Source of the DNA: Cydia pomonella
Lineage: Eukaryota > Arthropoda > Insecta > Lepidoptera > Tortricidae
Reading direction: 5' to 3'
Assembly (NCBI RefSeq): GCF_033807575.1
Contig: NC_084706.1
Span: 24,590,725 to 24,654,724 of the forward strand
DNA length: 64,000 bases
The notes under the pieces are model-generated. The model made no database searches. It saw nothing but the letters and a program-made list of their open reading frames with translations, and was not told where the DNA came from. The position numbers and the translations under genes were made by a program. Below are positions 18,962 through 29,464 of this stretch, piece by piece; the first letter of the stretch is position 1, and each line of letters begins with the position of its first letter.

Positions 18962-19604
18962 ATACCATAGAGAAAAAAGTACCTAACCATAGAGTGCTCA
19001 TACCATACATCAGTTTTCTTACTAAAACGCTTATTATTTTCGTAGTTGACATCTAACGTGAAGGAGCAGATTTATCAGTACTGCTACTTGACACTAGACG
19101 TCGCGACTGACAAGATGTGTATTGCTCAACAATTTACAAGTTTTACAACTACACTGAAAAAAATAGATAGCCGAACTGGTTTTGTAACTTTACTAAATAA
19201 CTAAACTACGGTTATAAGAAAATAAACTTTGCATAAATTTACAAACTTATTTTGTAGTGTATACCCAGTACCTGAACACTGATAGCCAAACACGGTTTTG
19301 TAACATATAACACATAGTTCGCAAGTCCCAATTTTTGTGTAAACAGTAACCAAAATTTTGTTACAGTTATGCAAACATTTCTTTCAGTGTAATATTACTC
19401 AATAATATAATATAGTTCCGGTTAGTTCGGTTATAAAATTTGTTGCAAATTGTTGAGCATTAGAATTTTCGTTCGTCGCGACATCTATTGCCAAGTAGCA
19501 GTACTGATAAATCCGCTACTTGACGCTAGATGTCGACTACGAACATAGTAAGCATTTTTGTAAGAAAACTGATACATAGAAGTGCTTACTTATTTCCCTA
19601 TGAT
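18962..19604. mobile_element. Foldback element with about 170-bp arms
   Basis: Left arm 'catcagttttcttac...tcgtagttgacatcta...gatttatcagtactgctact' is the reverse complement of the right arm ending near 19590. The centre contains a second small inverted pair, ACACTGAAAAAA (19152) and TTTCTTTCAGTGT (about 19377). Within each arm the segment around 'gacatcta.cgt.aagtagc' is itself repeated in inverse form. Confidence 0.7.
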
Positions 19605-19623
19605 AATACGCAGGTAATTTTGT

Positions 19624-19907
19624 AGAAGCGCGGAGGTCGCAGGTTCAAACCCTGGCTCGTACCAATGAGTTTTTCGGAACTTATGTACGAAATATAATTT
19701 GATATTTACCAGTCGCTTTTCGGTGAAGGAAAACATCGTGAGGAAACCGGACTAATCCCAACCTAGTTTACCCTCTGGGTTGGAAGGTCAGATGGCAGTC
19801 GCTTTCGTAAAAACTAGTGCCTACGCCAAATCTTGGGATTAGTTGTCAAGCGGACCCCAGGCTCCCATGAGCCTTGGCAATATGCCGGGACAAAGCGAGG
19901 AAGAAGG
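19624..19907 (+). mobile_element. SINE (CGGCTCGTACCAATGAG type) with perfect 19-bp target duplication
   Basis: AATACGCAGGTAATTTTGT flanks the body at 19605-19623 and 19908-19926 without a mismatch. The body begins near the B box (GCAGGTTCAAACCCTGG), so the tRNA-like A box has been lost by 5' truncation. It continues through 'cagtcgcttttcggtgaagg', 'cctctgggttggaaggtc' and 'ttgggattagttg', and ends GAGGAAGAAGG. That tail matches the GAAGAAGAAG end of the RTE-like fragment at 54675, consistent with parasitism of that LINE machinery. Confidence 0.85.
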
Positions 19908-19926
19908 AATACGCAGGTAATTTTGT

Positions 19927-20185
19927 CTTTTATTTTCTTGTCGGACTGTACCTAAAGGTAAAGAATTAAAGTTGCCTTTGTTTAAGGGGCACAAGGAAAG
20001 TTTCGGGAAAATTGCCATATTTTTGAATAATCAATATTATTATCTTTGTGTTTCGTTGGAGCGAAAACGGAAATCCTTTTTGTTTTCAAATGCTGACTGA
20101 CTGACCTCATTTCATTTCAACGACAATGAATACAAGGAAATGTCAAGGAGACATAGACATTGATTTTAACAGAAACTTATTTAAT
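19927..20185. other. Unassigned
   Basis: AT-rich, no supported feature. Confidence 0.3.
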
Positions 20186-20913
20186 ATTTTTCAACACACT
20201 TGCTTATAACGACGTTTTTATTCCACCGATTTTTGGCTCATAATCTTAGATATTAAACACGCGTGCTTATTCAGTATATTAGAACACTCGTGCTTTTTCA
20301 TTATATTATCCGACTGAGTTAAGAAGGTAACTGATTGCTAATAATATGCATGGAAACGGAGTCTTCTTAATTTGGTCGAATAATAATTTTTTTTTAAATC
20401 GACTAATAGGTTTTAAATGTTAGTTCAAAGAGGTTTTATCACACCAAACATAATTTATAGATTATTATTCGTATAATTTACGAGATAATTCTTGCAAATT
20501 ACATTAATGAATATACATAACATTTTTATCGATTTGATCTCCATCCGTTGAATAGAAATACGAAAATATTAGCTTTTTTACATTTTTTTCATTGGCTGTT
20601 CGTCGATTTCGTTCGTGCCTTGCGCGCGCATTGGATTTGTACGCAAAAAAAAGCGCCAGCCATTTTCCGTATTTGTCATAAAATTGGAATAGTTTTGTAT
20701 GTTTTTAGTTTATATATAAAAAATGACATTTTCAAGCATTGATGATTGGGAACACATAAAATTGACGCTGCCAGTAATACTAATAGAGGCAAGAGCCGAG
20801 AACGATAGCCTTTTACCATCAAAATCGGGTGAAAAATAATTGCCGGCATATGAAAATTTTATTCAATGGAAAATCTAATTGAGTTTTTTTTTCCTCGCAA
20901 GTGTGTTGAAAAA
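20186..20913. mobile_element. 728-bp element with perfect 17-bp terminal inverted repeats
   Basis: TTTTTCAACACACTTGC (20186-20202) and its exact complement GCAAGTGTGTTGAAAAA (20897-20913). The inside is AT-rich with a GC-rich 'cgtgccttgcgcgcgcattgg' patch, and the only ORF (64 codons at 20548) has no recognisable domain. Non-autonomous if a transposon. Confidence 0.5.
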
Positions 20914-21027
20914 CGTTGTATGAAACGCGTGTGCATTGGTCATTACCCACAATATCGCCTCGTGTCCAATGACCATCTTAGCACACTTGTATCATAATGT
21001 ACTATTATTAATATTAAATATTAAACA

Positions 21028-21278
21028 TTATAGGACATTATTAAACAAATTGACTGAGTCCCACAGTAAGCTCAATAAGGCTTGTGTTGAGGGTACTTAG
21101 ACAACGATATATATAATATATAAATATTTATAATAAATACTTAAATGCATAGAAAACACCCATGACTCAGGAACAAATATCCATGCTCATCACACGAATA
21201 AATGCCCTTACCAGGATTTGAACCCGGGACCATCAGCTTCATAGGCAGGGTCACTACCCACTAGGCCAAACCGGTCGT
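21028..21278 (-). mobile_element. tRNA-derived SINE, near full length, antisense
   Basis: On the minus strand: GACGACCGGTTTGGCCTAGT GGG (A box), CCCGGGTTCAAATCCTGG (B box), body with 'cctgagtcatgggtgttttc', 'ccctcaacacaagcc' and 'gtgggactcagtcaattt', and an AT-rich 3' end. Best preserved copy of this SINE in the window. Other copies: 5189, 32365 (head), 38610, 39630 (3' part), 50560, 10150 and 43140 (degenerate). Confidence 0.8.
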
Positions 21279-21569
21279 CAAATATATTATATTATATTTT
21301 GTATTATTTTGGTATTTGTATTTAATTAAAGACGATTTGTGTTTTTGACAAAAACGTCAAACAAACAAATGACAGAAATCACATGAGCATTGACATGAAT
21401 ATTCAAGTACCAAACAGGTTGTTGTTATGATTCAAGATGGCGAAGACGTCTCGAGAATATTTTTTGTGTTTTGCTCATTAATGTCGTTTAAAATGTAATA
21501 CTAGTAGCTTATTTATCTATTGTGGAAGTGTGTCCTGCTAATGAAAAACTAATCTTGAAACGCGTTTAA

Positions 21570-21769
21570 AGGTCTTCGCACACTATACCAATTCCACACC
21601 AACTCAACTCACTTTTGGTTCACCTTAGTGGACGACGAGTGGACGACACGTAGACCACCCGACAGTTACCTAAATTTTAAAATTGTACTATAAGACATAC
21701 AAGATAAGGCTTTAATTTCAATATTTAATTTTGAGTCGAGTGGCTGTTGAGTTGTAACAATGTGCTAAG
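21570..21769. mobile_element. MITE nested in the foldback arm
   Basis: AAGGTCTTCGCACA at the left and TGTGCTAAGACCTT at the right, with inner pairing around CAACTCAAC / GTTGAGTTG. The opposite arm of the host foldback shows the site without it. Confidence 0.6.
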
Positions 21770-21939
21770 ACCTTTATCAACACCCGGCAATCCGTCGTGG
21801 CTTAGTAAAGTCCAGCTATCTCTTTACTAAAAGCAACTACCGAACAACGTCATGCTCTACGAACACATTTCTTCTTCTTTTACAATATAGCCTCCATCAA
21901 ATCTATAATGTCAAGTGTAGTAACTTTTGAGTGTGCTCG

Positions 21940-22085
21940 TTGAGTGTGTTCGTAGAACATGACGTTGTTCGGTAGTTGCTTTTTTTGAGTGTGAGTATCG
22001 TAGAGCATGACGATGTTCGGTAGTTGCTTCTTTTGAGTGTGAGTATCGTAGAGCATGATTTTGTTCGGTAGTTGCTTTTAGTAAA
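21940..22085 (+). repeat. Tandem triplication, about 50-bp unit
   Basis: 'gtagagcatgacg.tgttcggtagttgctt' recurs with starts near 21953, 22002 and 22050, separated by 'ttttgagtgtgagtatc'. The left arm of the foldback carries the segment only once. Confidence 0.75.
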
Positions 22086-22324
22086 GAGATAGATGGACTT
22101 TACTAAGCCACGATGGATTGCCGGGTGTTGATGAAAGCATGGTTAAACGCATTTCAAGATTAGTTTTTCATTAGCTGCACACTTCCACGATAGTTCACTG
22201 CATAATAAGCTATCAATATTACACTTTAAACGATATTAATGAGAAAATCTCAAATTCTCCCCTCCTTGGAATTGTAAATAATAATATTGCAGTGCCCAAC
22301 AGGGTTCACAAAGACCTAGCTTTT

Positions 22325-22418
22325 TTTTTATACTACGTCGGTGGCAAACAAGCATACGGCCCGCCTGATGATAAGCAGTATCCGTAGCCTATGTACGCCT
22401 GCAACTCCAGAGGAGTTA
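22325..22418 (-). repeat. Older LINE tail, 3' part of a copy split by the 22419 LINE
   Basis: Antisense CATCAGGCGGGCCGTATGC tail. Continues at 25811-25945 on the other side of the inserted LINE. AGGAGTTA is duplicated at the join. Confidence 0.75.
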
Positions 22419-22676
22419 AATAAATAAATAAATATAAATAAATATATTTATTTGCATTAAGTGTGGTAAACATTAATGGTCATCTTTACATATGTAAAAT
22501 TAGATCACACACTTAGCTAATAATAAGCATGCAAAAAATTTTTTATACACACTAACAACTATATTTAGTATAAGTACTTACAAACATGAAATAATTTAAA
22601 AATTAATACAACATTATACTATAAATTTCAATCATATTGTTCATTTTAATTATCATAAGTAAATAAGGATTACATT

Positions 22677-25133
22677 TTATTCTTCGTTATCAGATTCTAA
22701 AAATTCATTCATTGTATAAAAACATTTTTCTTTTAACCATGTAAATAGATGCCGCCTAAACTGGGTTATCGATGGTTGTTGTCTTATTACGAGAGGTAAA
22801 TTGTTAAATATTTTTATTGACATAGAGTGACAATTTTTCCTCTGTAACGCGCTTCTACATCTTGGCATAACTAATTTTGTAGGATCTCTTGGTCGGAGCT
22901 TAGGGTGTGTACTAACCGTTGTATATATGTGAGAATTTGTGTATACAAATATTGCGATTTCAAAAATGTATAGTCCAGTGAGGGTCAAAAGGTTAAATTT
23001 TTTAAACAATGGCCTACATGGTTCCAGACGTCCTTTCCCACTTATGGCTCTCACACATTTCTTTTGAACTAAGAACACTTGCCCTATATAACTCGCATTA
23101 CCCCAAATTATTAGACCATACCGTAATTGAGATGCAACATAACCATGGTATGCTGTTAGGGCTACTTTTTCACCAGCAACCCGGTTTAGTTGTCTTAAGG
23201 CATATGTAAATTTTTCTAATTTGGTGCAAATGTTGTCTATATGGTACCTCCAATTACAATGACTGTCTACCAAAATACCTAAGAATTTGGTGACATTAAC
23301 CTCTTCAATAATTTCATCTCTACATTTAATATTTAACTTCGGAGTTTGTGTTCGTATATTGCAGAACTGAATGTATTTCGTTTTATTTATGTTTACTAAC
23401 AAATTATTGTGTCCCAACCAATTACATATAGAATCAATAGCAAGATTTATATTATTCATAAAAGCAATTTCATTAATGTCATTAGAAATTACGATTGAAA
23501 TGTCATCTGCAAATAAGACTGTCTTATGATTACATACTCTTGGAAGGTCATTTATATATAGTAAAAATAGCAGCGGGCCTAATACACTGCCTTGTGGCAC
23601 ACCTGACTCATTAATTTTTTGTGATGACCTGTATTGAATTACTTCATTATTGTCGTCTATTTTGCTTAACTCTACACACTGTTCTCGTTGTGAAAGATAA
23701 CTTTTAAGCCATTCTAAGGCATTTCCTCTTAGTCCATATTTTTCACACTTAGCCAACAAGATATGATGATTCACAAAATCAAACGCTTTGCTCATGTCGA
23801 AGAAAACACCTGTTAAGTGTTTACCCTTATCTATCTCTTCAGTTATATTTCTTATTAATGAATAGCAAGCTAAAGCGGTTGATTTTCCTTTTTGAAAGCC
23901 GTTTTGCTCTTCAGAGATAAGTTTATGCTTATTACAAAATTCAGTAATTCTGTGATGCATTGCTTTTTCATAGATTTTGGAAAAGATCGAAATAAGTGTT
24001 ATAGGCCGATAATTATTCATATTCTCTTTGTCATCTTTTTTATATAACGGTTTTACTATTGACTGTTTTAATTTTGTGGGAAATTTCCCCTGACTAAAAG
24101 ACTCATTTATCATATGTGCTAGTATAGGAGCTATATGATTTGCACTTAATTTTATGATTTGAGTTGATATGCCATCAAAACCTACGGCTTTTGTATTATT
24201 AAGTGATTTTATGTGTTTAATTACTTCAGCCGCGGTACAAGGAGCGATGAAAATACTAGCGCTTACAGGTATTATGTTACCTGTATTCGGCTTTTTAGCT
24301 GTTTTAACTGAAGTCACATTCAGAAAATGGGAGCTGAATGCTTCTGCTATTTCTTCGGGGTTATTTATTAATCTGTTATTCACGTTAACCGACTCAATAC
24401 TTTCAAAGGTTGAACAGTCTCTTTTATCCTTGATCATATTCCATGTTGTTTTGCTCTTGTTTTTGGAGTTAAACATAGCTTCATAATTAATGTTTCTTTG
24501 CGATTGAGTAATACAAGCTTTAAGTAATTTGCTGTACTTTTTGTAATTTAATTTGTATTCGGATGTTTTATGTTTATAGTATAAGAATCTGAGATGTCTT
24601 TTATTTAAACATGATTTCTTAATACCCTTTGTGATCCAATTAGGTTTTTTATATTTTGAATTCATTTTTATTCTTCGGACAGGGAAACATAGACCATAAA
24701 AAAGACCAAATAGATCGTGAAAATAGTTAAAAGCTAGATCACCATCTGGCTCATTAATTACTTCATGCCATGTTAAGCTAGCAATACATTTCAGGAACTT
24801 ATTTATATTTTCGACGCTGTAGTCTCTTTTTTTAATATACCAAAACCTATTATACGATTCTAGTGGTTCGGAAGTTTCGAATTCAAGCACTTGGCACGTT
24901 TCATGATCGGATAGGTGTAGTTTATAGACATAGCCTAAGGCATTTTTTATGTTACTTGCTATGTGGTCGATACATGATAGTCCACGTGTAGGAACAGTAA
25001 TGTGTAAATCACAGTTATAATTTAGTAGCAAGTTTTTTAAATGTTGTGACGTGTTATCTGATATTTCAGTATTTATATTTAAGTCACCTGTGACTATTAC
25101 TTTTATTTTACGGCTCCTCATTACTGTATGCAA
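22677..25133 (-). CDS. LINE ORF2: endonuclease C-terminus and reverse transcriptase (818 codons)
   Basis: Open for 818 codons. The first 60 residues are the end of an exonuclease-endonuclease-phosphatase domain (GDLNIN at about 16-21, SCIDHIASN at about 53-61). The reverse transcriptase occupies roughly residues 320-600: KPLYKKDDKENMNNYRPITL, then FFDMSKAFDFVNHH, SGVPQGSVLGPLLFLLYIND, and the catalytic LFADDIS (FADD near 541-544). The C-terminal part holds YGLIIWGNAS, LFKKFNLLTLTGLYIFEIAI, FNNLPLVIRQQPSITQFRR, as in Jockey/CR1-group elements. In the family the enzyme nicks target DNA and copies its own RNA at the nick. The apparent N-terminus is not a true start: the frame upstream continues at 25174-25611 after a one-base shift near 25200, so the copy is probably inactive in cis. 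The GC-poor sequence and lack of internal stops suggest recent insertion. Clade placement is by motif only. Confidence 0.85.
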   Translation of the reverse strand: MHTVMRSRKIKVIVTGDLNINTEISDNTSQHLKNLLLNYNCDLHITVPTRGLSCIDHIASNIKNALGYVYKLHLSDHETCQVLEFETSEPLESYNRFWYIKKRDYSVENINKFLKCIASLTWHEVINEPDGDLAFNYFHDLFGLFYGLCFPVRRIKMNSKYKKPNWITKGIKKSCLNKRHLRFLYYKHKTSEYKLNYKKYSKLLKACITQSQRNINYEAMFNSKNKSKTTWNMIKDKRDCSTFESIESVNVNNRLINNPEEIAEAFSSHFLNVTSVKTAKKPNTGNIIPVSASIFIAPCTAAEVIKHIKSLNNTKAVGFDGISTQIIKLSANHIAPILAHMINESFSQGKFPTKLKQSIVKPLYKKDDKENMNNYRPITLISIFSKIYEKAMHHRITEFCNKHKLISEEQNGFQKGKSTALACYSLIRNITEEIDKGKHLTGVFFDMSKAFDFVNHHILLAKCEKYGLRGNALEWLKSYLSQREQCVELSKIDDNNEVIQYRSSQKINESGVPQGSVLGPLLFLLYINDLPRVCNHKTVLFADDISIVISNDINEIAFMNNINLAIDSICNWLGHNNLLVNINKTKYIQFCNIRTQTPKLNIKCRDEIIEEVNVTKFLGILVDSHCNWRYHIDNICTKLEKFTYALRQLNRVAGEKVALTAYHGYVASQLRYGLIIWGNASYIGQVFLVQKKCVRAISGKGRLEPCRPLFKKFNLLTLTGLYIFEIAIFVYTNSHIYTTVSTHPKLRPRDPTKLVMPRCRSALQRKNCHSMSIKIFNNLPLVIRQQPSITQFRRHLFTWLKEKCFYTMNEFLESDNEE

Positions 25134-25173
25134 AAGCGCATCAAGTTTATCGAAAAATAAGTTAAGGTTTTTT

Positions 25174-25611
25174 TTATCTGGAATTCTGTATACACAGAAA
25201 ATGACTAGTTAGTAGTTTTTGGTCAGGTAACTCAACTCCACAACATTCGAATACTTTTTCGGCAGATAGTTTGTTACACCATGTTATCGATTTATATTTG
25301 ACGTGATTTCGAAGTAAGATGCATGACCCTCCTCGTTTTTTATCTTTTCTTGAAAATGTTGCAGCTAAATTGTAACCATGTAAGCGTATATTATTTTCAC
25401 TTCCACACTTAACAAACGTTTCCGAGAAGCATAGAACATCAATTATCTTTCCCGAATCGATCATCTCGCCCAAACATAATTCTACTTCGTTTAATTTACA
25501 TAATAAACCTTGTATATTTTGATGCAGTACCATTAAATTATTTCTTGGGGTATTTTTTGATTCAGGACCGAAATAACGCACGTTATTATTAGTCTTCACG
25601 AAAAAAATCAC
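25174..25611 (-). pseudogene. LINE ORF2, N-terminal endonuclease part in a shifted frame
   Basis: Contains NNLMVLHQNIQGLLCKLNEV (the QNIxGL start of AP endonuclease domains), IDVLCFSETFV, HGYNLAATFSRKDKKRGGSC and ILLRNHVKY. It runs into stop codons at 25174, while the catalytic GDLN block is in the next frame. The one-base frame break lies near 25200. Upstream, 25589-25810 is open in yet another frame (YAYLLDSNLNLTY ... LARDFFRED), overlapping at a T7 run. Either a second frameshift or the ORF1/ORF2 boundary. Confidence 0.75.
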
Positions 25612-25810
25612 GTGCTAAGCTATTTTGGTGAACATGTTGCTCTACAGCTACACTATTCTCAATGGTAAGCATGTTTATTGACTTTATAAAATACGCTAAA
25701 TCCTTAAATATAATGTCAAGACCTCGACTGTTTATTGTCCCAGATCCAACTGTAAACATGTAATTAGAATATGTTAAATTTAAATTAGAATCTAATAAAT
25801 AGGCATACCT

Positions 25811-25945
25811 AGGAGTTACATGCGCGTTGCCGACCTTAACCCCCTCCCAACCCTCGTTGAGCTCTGGCAACCTTACTCACCGGCAGGAACACAACACTAT
25901 GAGTAGGGTCTAGTGTTATTTGGCTGCGGCTTTCTGTAAGCTTAT
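25811..25945 (-). repeat. Older LINE tail, 5' part of the split copy
   Basis: 'ggagttacatgcgcgttgcc', 'gctctggcaaccttactcac' and 'cggcaggaacacaacac' match 2550-2680 (same strand) and the complement of 15640-15740. Confidence 0.7.
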
Positions 25946-26004
25946 AAGTTTACCACCTGTACAACTACTATGTGAATTTGCAATAAAATATTGAGTATTG
26001 AGAT

Positions 26005-26930
26005 CATTCCTTAAGACGAAAGTGGACACCCGCACGAAATCACCTTTTCATACAAACGTAGTCCTCATTTTCCTCTCTGGATATTAATATTATTGAAAAT
26101 ATTATGACACAATTAGTTGTATATCAGCCACAGCCATGGACCTAGAAAACTAAGGACGTAGTTTCGCTATAACACAACTAGGATTCCATCAACCACCAAT
26201 TTCCTAGTATTTACACGTGACACACACACATTGACAGTTATCTCTATGGCCTCATCCACCAATCTGCCGTCAGTCAAACTGAGACGTCAGTGCATTAATT
26301 GTTCGAAGAAAAAAATTTAATACGCCGGCATGCATGGTCAAATGTTGCAAAAATTATGAAAAATTATGTTGCAAAAATAAAGAGAAAAAAGAGATAGGAC
26401 AAATTGTCATACACAAGTAAAACAATTATCACGTTATCTTTCGTAAAATACGATATTAATCCATGAAGTTTTACCTATAGTGGAGGGTGCTCCCACATTT
26501 TTTGCCATACTAAATTGAACCTTATCACTCAATCCGCGTAGGTCTACATTCGTGACACGCACACACTGAAACCGTCCGCCATTGCAGTGTCTCAGCTGGT
26601 CGTCAGTGGCGCGGCCTCTGTCAAATTGTTCCTCTAATAACCACAGCTATGCTCCAACATTTGAATTTTTCGAAGTTTTAATTATTATAGGAGTTAGAAG
26701 CATTAATAATATTTTGTATGATATGAAATCTGTTTTTCGCTCCTAATTTATATAATAATACAAAAATCTAAAAAAGTCAAACGTAGGGACATAGCTATGG
26801 TTAATATACATCAAATCATGTAAAAATATTTTCCAAAATGTCAATATCCATAGAGGAAAATGGGAACTACGTTTGTGTGGAGAATGGGCCGTCCTCTTTC
26901 CTCTTAAGAGGCTGTCAATACCTAAAGCGC
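26005..26930. mobile_element. Foldback element, CATACAAACGTAG family, large copy
   Basis: Left end 'catacaaacgtagtcctcattttcctctctggatattaatatt' pairs with right end 'aatatccatagaggaaaatgggaactacgtttgtgtgg'. Inner right-arm sequence 'ggttaatatacatcaaatcatg' and 'aggagttagaagcattaata' fits the complete small relative at 49501-49806. The centre, 26130-26640, is unique here and may be a further insertion. Confidence 0.6.
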
Positions 26931-26939
26931 GCACACTGT

Positions 26940-27580
26940 CTATTTGTATCGGAGTAAATGAGATAGCACTGTCGCATGTTACTGGGCCTGGGCAAGGGAA
27001 TAATAAGAAAAATATTTAAATAAAAAAAAGTGGATTATTAGTGTAATATTTTACTCAACAGCGGTTTAGATATAAATGTTTTGTAATTGTAATTTTAATT
27101 GCAGACCCAAAGGTCAAAACAATAAAGACATAGAACCGTTTAATTGTGATTTTAAGACCAATCTTTGCAATTATTTTCTATCGAGCCGATTTCGTTCAAT
27201 CATGTATCGAGTACAACCATGGTTTTTGAAATATAATTAATATAAACATATATTTTTCTTACTTGACTAAAACAAATAGTCTTTCTTAAAAAACTGTTTA
27301 AGTAACATCAATTTCAAGGACATTGGGTGTTGACAGCCTCTTAATACTTATTTATTTTTATTTTCTCTTCACCTACCTGTTTAATCGCTGTTGACATTTT
27401 AGCGGAAAGTTTCAGAGAGTATAGCCGTTTCGATAATTATAGCCCGCTAGGTTAATTTATTTACGTCGCTTAGGTTTACGTGAGCTGAAGGTTAATTTAA
27501 TACCTTGGTCGGATTAAAATAGATACGGGATGTTTTTACCCTTAGCCATATTTTGCAAGGTTAATATACAGGGTGACCTT
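26940..27580. other. Unassigned AT-rich segment
   Basis: No recognised feature or paired copy. Confidence 0.3.
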
Positions 27581-27749
27581 AGCCATTGGACAAACCCTGA
27601 AATCCCACGTAGAGTTACTTCTCAGGAATGCTCTGTCGTTAATATTTTTTAATTAGAACAAAAGATAAAAAAAATATTACGCGGACCAATGAAAGAGAGA
27701 CAACTCTGTCAAAACGACCATACATTGTGTTATAGCTCAAACGGATTAG

Positions 27750-28170
27750 GCAGCGTTTTCGATTAAAGCTCCTAGTATGCTCCTAGATAGCTGATTTTTT
27801 TCCGACATCATTAGCAAACATCGTCATATTTCAACCAATTTACAAAAAACCAGAACAAGTTAAAAAAAGCTTTCTTCAAGAATCACTCTTTTGATAGGTG
27901 AAAATCGTATAAAAATCCGTTCAGTATTTTTTGAGTTTCGAAGTTGTTTTATAAGATGTACAGTCACGTCTGAAAACATCGATACGATCGATCAAAAATA
28001 TAATACAACTTTATGGCCTATATATTAGGATACTGTTTAGATATTTTTGGCAGTTTATCCGTATCGATATTTTCAGACGTGACCGTACTGAATTGACGAT
28101 TTCCCCTACATTTTCGGATGCTAGGTTGCGCGAAAGTCGTGCACACATCGAATAGTAGCCATAGTAGGCG
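27750..28170 (+). repeat. Unclassified repeat D, copy 1, split by a MITE
   Basis: 'agctcctag.atgctcc', 'cgacatcatt..caaacatcgt.atatttcaaccaatttac', 'agctttcttcaagaatcactc' and 'ggttgcgcgaaagtcgtgcac' recur in order at 37485-38345. Here the only interruption is the MITE at 27959-28087. Confidence 0.6.
27959..28087. mobile_element. MITE with TACAGTCACGTCTGAAAA ends, TA-flanked
   Basis: TACAGTCACGTCTGAAAA at the left and TTTTCAGACGTGACCGTA at the right, extended by CGATACG / CGTATCG. Repeat D copy 2 shows the empty site (ATAAGATGTTAGG). A right-end remnant is at 46840-46880. A TA target fits Tc1/mariner-type MITEs. Confidence 0.7.
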
Positions 28171-28430
28171 CTCGGTTACCCCACGCTGACGTTCTTACCA
28201 CCGCGATATAACCGGCTGACGATTTTTTAAATTAACAATAGCATCTGAACTATTATCCGACAAAGTATGAAACAGGAGGCCATGACAATTTTTTTACGTG
28301 TTTCGGTGGCTGCCATTCTTTAACCCACCGACGGAGCGGCAGCTGACGTCCGTGAGGGTTCATCATTAACCACTATACGAAGTTTTACCCCGGAAGGCGA
28401 TTGGTCATGGAAATCTGTACCTGGCTCGCG
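28171..28430. other. Unassigned
   Basis: Mixed composition with a GC-rich patch (28310-28360). Nothing supported. Confidence 0.3.
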
Positions 28431-28469
28431 GTCTAAATGAAATCCCGTGATTACTTCATAGTCTCTACG

Positions 28470-28632
28470 TGTACACCTGCACGCCATCTAGTGATAAGAC
28501 TAGAAACTGATACGTAACTAACTACTCGCAACAGCGCGAAGCACGAAGGCCGCCACGAAAAGTTACAAAGCTTTACGTTGAAGACTTCGTTTCCAAACTC
28601 TTTTGCTAGATGGCGTTAATGTACAAATTTTC
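28470..28632. repeat. Possible small inverted-repeat element around GCCATCTAG
   Basis: GTACACCTGCACGCCATCTAG and CTAGATGGCGTTAATGTAC are imperfect inverted ends about 160 bases apart. 'agatggcgc' motifs also occur at 7539, 29691 and 42885. Confidence 0.35.
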
Positions 28633-28904
28633 CATTAAAGGAAAAATGAGAATATTTACCGCTTTGGACAATATTCAGAGTTGCGACTTTTCGGAACACC
28701 GCTCCAATCGCTATAAACCAACTCACAGGCCAATTCGAGTTTAACTACATTAATTTATTCATTCATTCATTTAAAATTAAATGGCTTCAGTTCATTGGGA
28801 CAATTTCGTCAGTGTCTGGTATTAGGAGCTTTAGGGACGACTGAAATTGTACGGTTAGTACAAGACAATGTACGGTGATTTTATTAAATCTTCTAAAGCA
28901 ATAG

Positions 28905-29065
28905 CTGGACTTTACAAGTTGCACGTGGACTACGGGCCATTGACTCCAAAATGGTGGTTAAACGTATTTCAAGATTAATTCTCCATTCACTGCACACTAC
29001 TACATTAGTTTACTGTATTATAAGCTATCAATATTACACTTTAAACAATATTAATGAGCAAAAAG
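28905..29065 (+). repeat. Solo right end of the 21465 foldback family
   Basis: 'taaacgtatttcaagatta', 'ttcactgcacac', 'ataagctatcaatattacac' and 'tttaaacaatattaatgag' match 22142-22245. Confidence 0.65.
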
Positions 29066-29238
29066 ATAGGAATTAATTACGAGACGTGACTATCAAGATG
29101 GTGCTCGAACCGGAGTCCGAGTTTTAGTTATTCGATTTGTTTTCGATATGATACTGATCTGTCAGTATCAAAAGTGATATTTCATCAAACAAAAACTTTT
29201 CTTTCCACAGACAACTTATACTTATTAATCGAAATTAT

Positions 29239-29445
29239 TCTAACCACCCCAAACACAATTAGTTTGCGTTGTTTTATCACATAGTTTCCATGTCCACCTC
29301 CTGTCTCCACCATCAGATCAGCTCTGTGTCATCATAATATTACATCGTCATCCGATTTACACAATTTATGCAAAATTTCAGCTCAATCACAAATCGGGGA
29401 GTGGGTCAAATTTAGCTTCCAAGATTTGACCCATGCTAACTAACA
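29239..29445 (+). repeat. Unclassified repeat E, copy 1
   Basis: 'cctcctgtctccaccatcagatcagctc', 'atttcagctcaatc' and 'gtcaaatttagcttccaag' match 47195-47340 (same strand). 'ccaaacacaatta' and 'tgtccacctcctgtctcc' match the complement of 31955-32040. Confidence 0.6.
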
Positions 29446-29464
29446 ACAGTAACAACTAATATAC

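Larger units (their letters stand above)
21465..22250. mobile_element. Foldback element with nested MITE and a triplicated arm segment
   Basis: Outer arms: 'aatgaaaaactaatcttgaaacgcgttta' (left) against 'taaacgcatttcaagattagtttttcatt' (right). Inner arms: 'caacacccggcaatcc...tcatgctctacgaacac' against its complement at 21948-22134. The left arm is interrupted by a 200-bp MITE (21570-21769). In the right arm a segment of about 45-50 bases is present three times. A solo right end is at 28905-29065. Confidence 0.75.
22419..25810 (-). mobile_element. Jockey/CR1-group LINE, 3.4 kb, 5'-truncated, with 8-bp TSD
   Basis: Bounded by AGGAGTTA at 22411-22418 and 25811-25818, inside an older LINE tail whose uninterrupted form is seen at 2500-2560. 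On the minus strand it carries coding sequence for an AP-type endonuclease and a complete reverse transcriptase (22677-25611), a 3' UTR of about 250 bases and an A-rich end (AAATAAATATAAATAAAT). The 5' end lies within coding sequence upstream of the endonuclease, so it is truncated. Two frame breaks only, so it is a fairly young insertion. AT-rich codon use. Confidence 0.85.

Noticed and set aside
24169..24486. 105-codon plus-strand ORF inside the LINE
   Set aside because: Antisense shadow of the reverse-transcriptase ORF.
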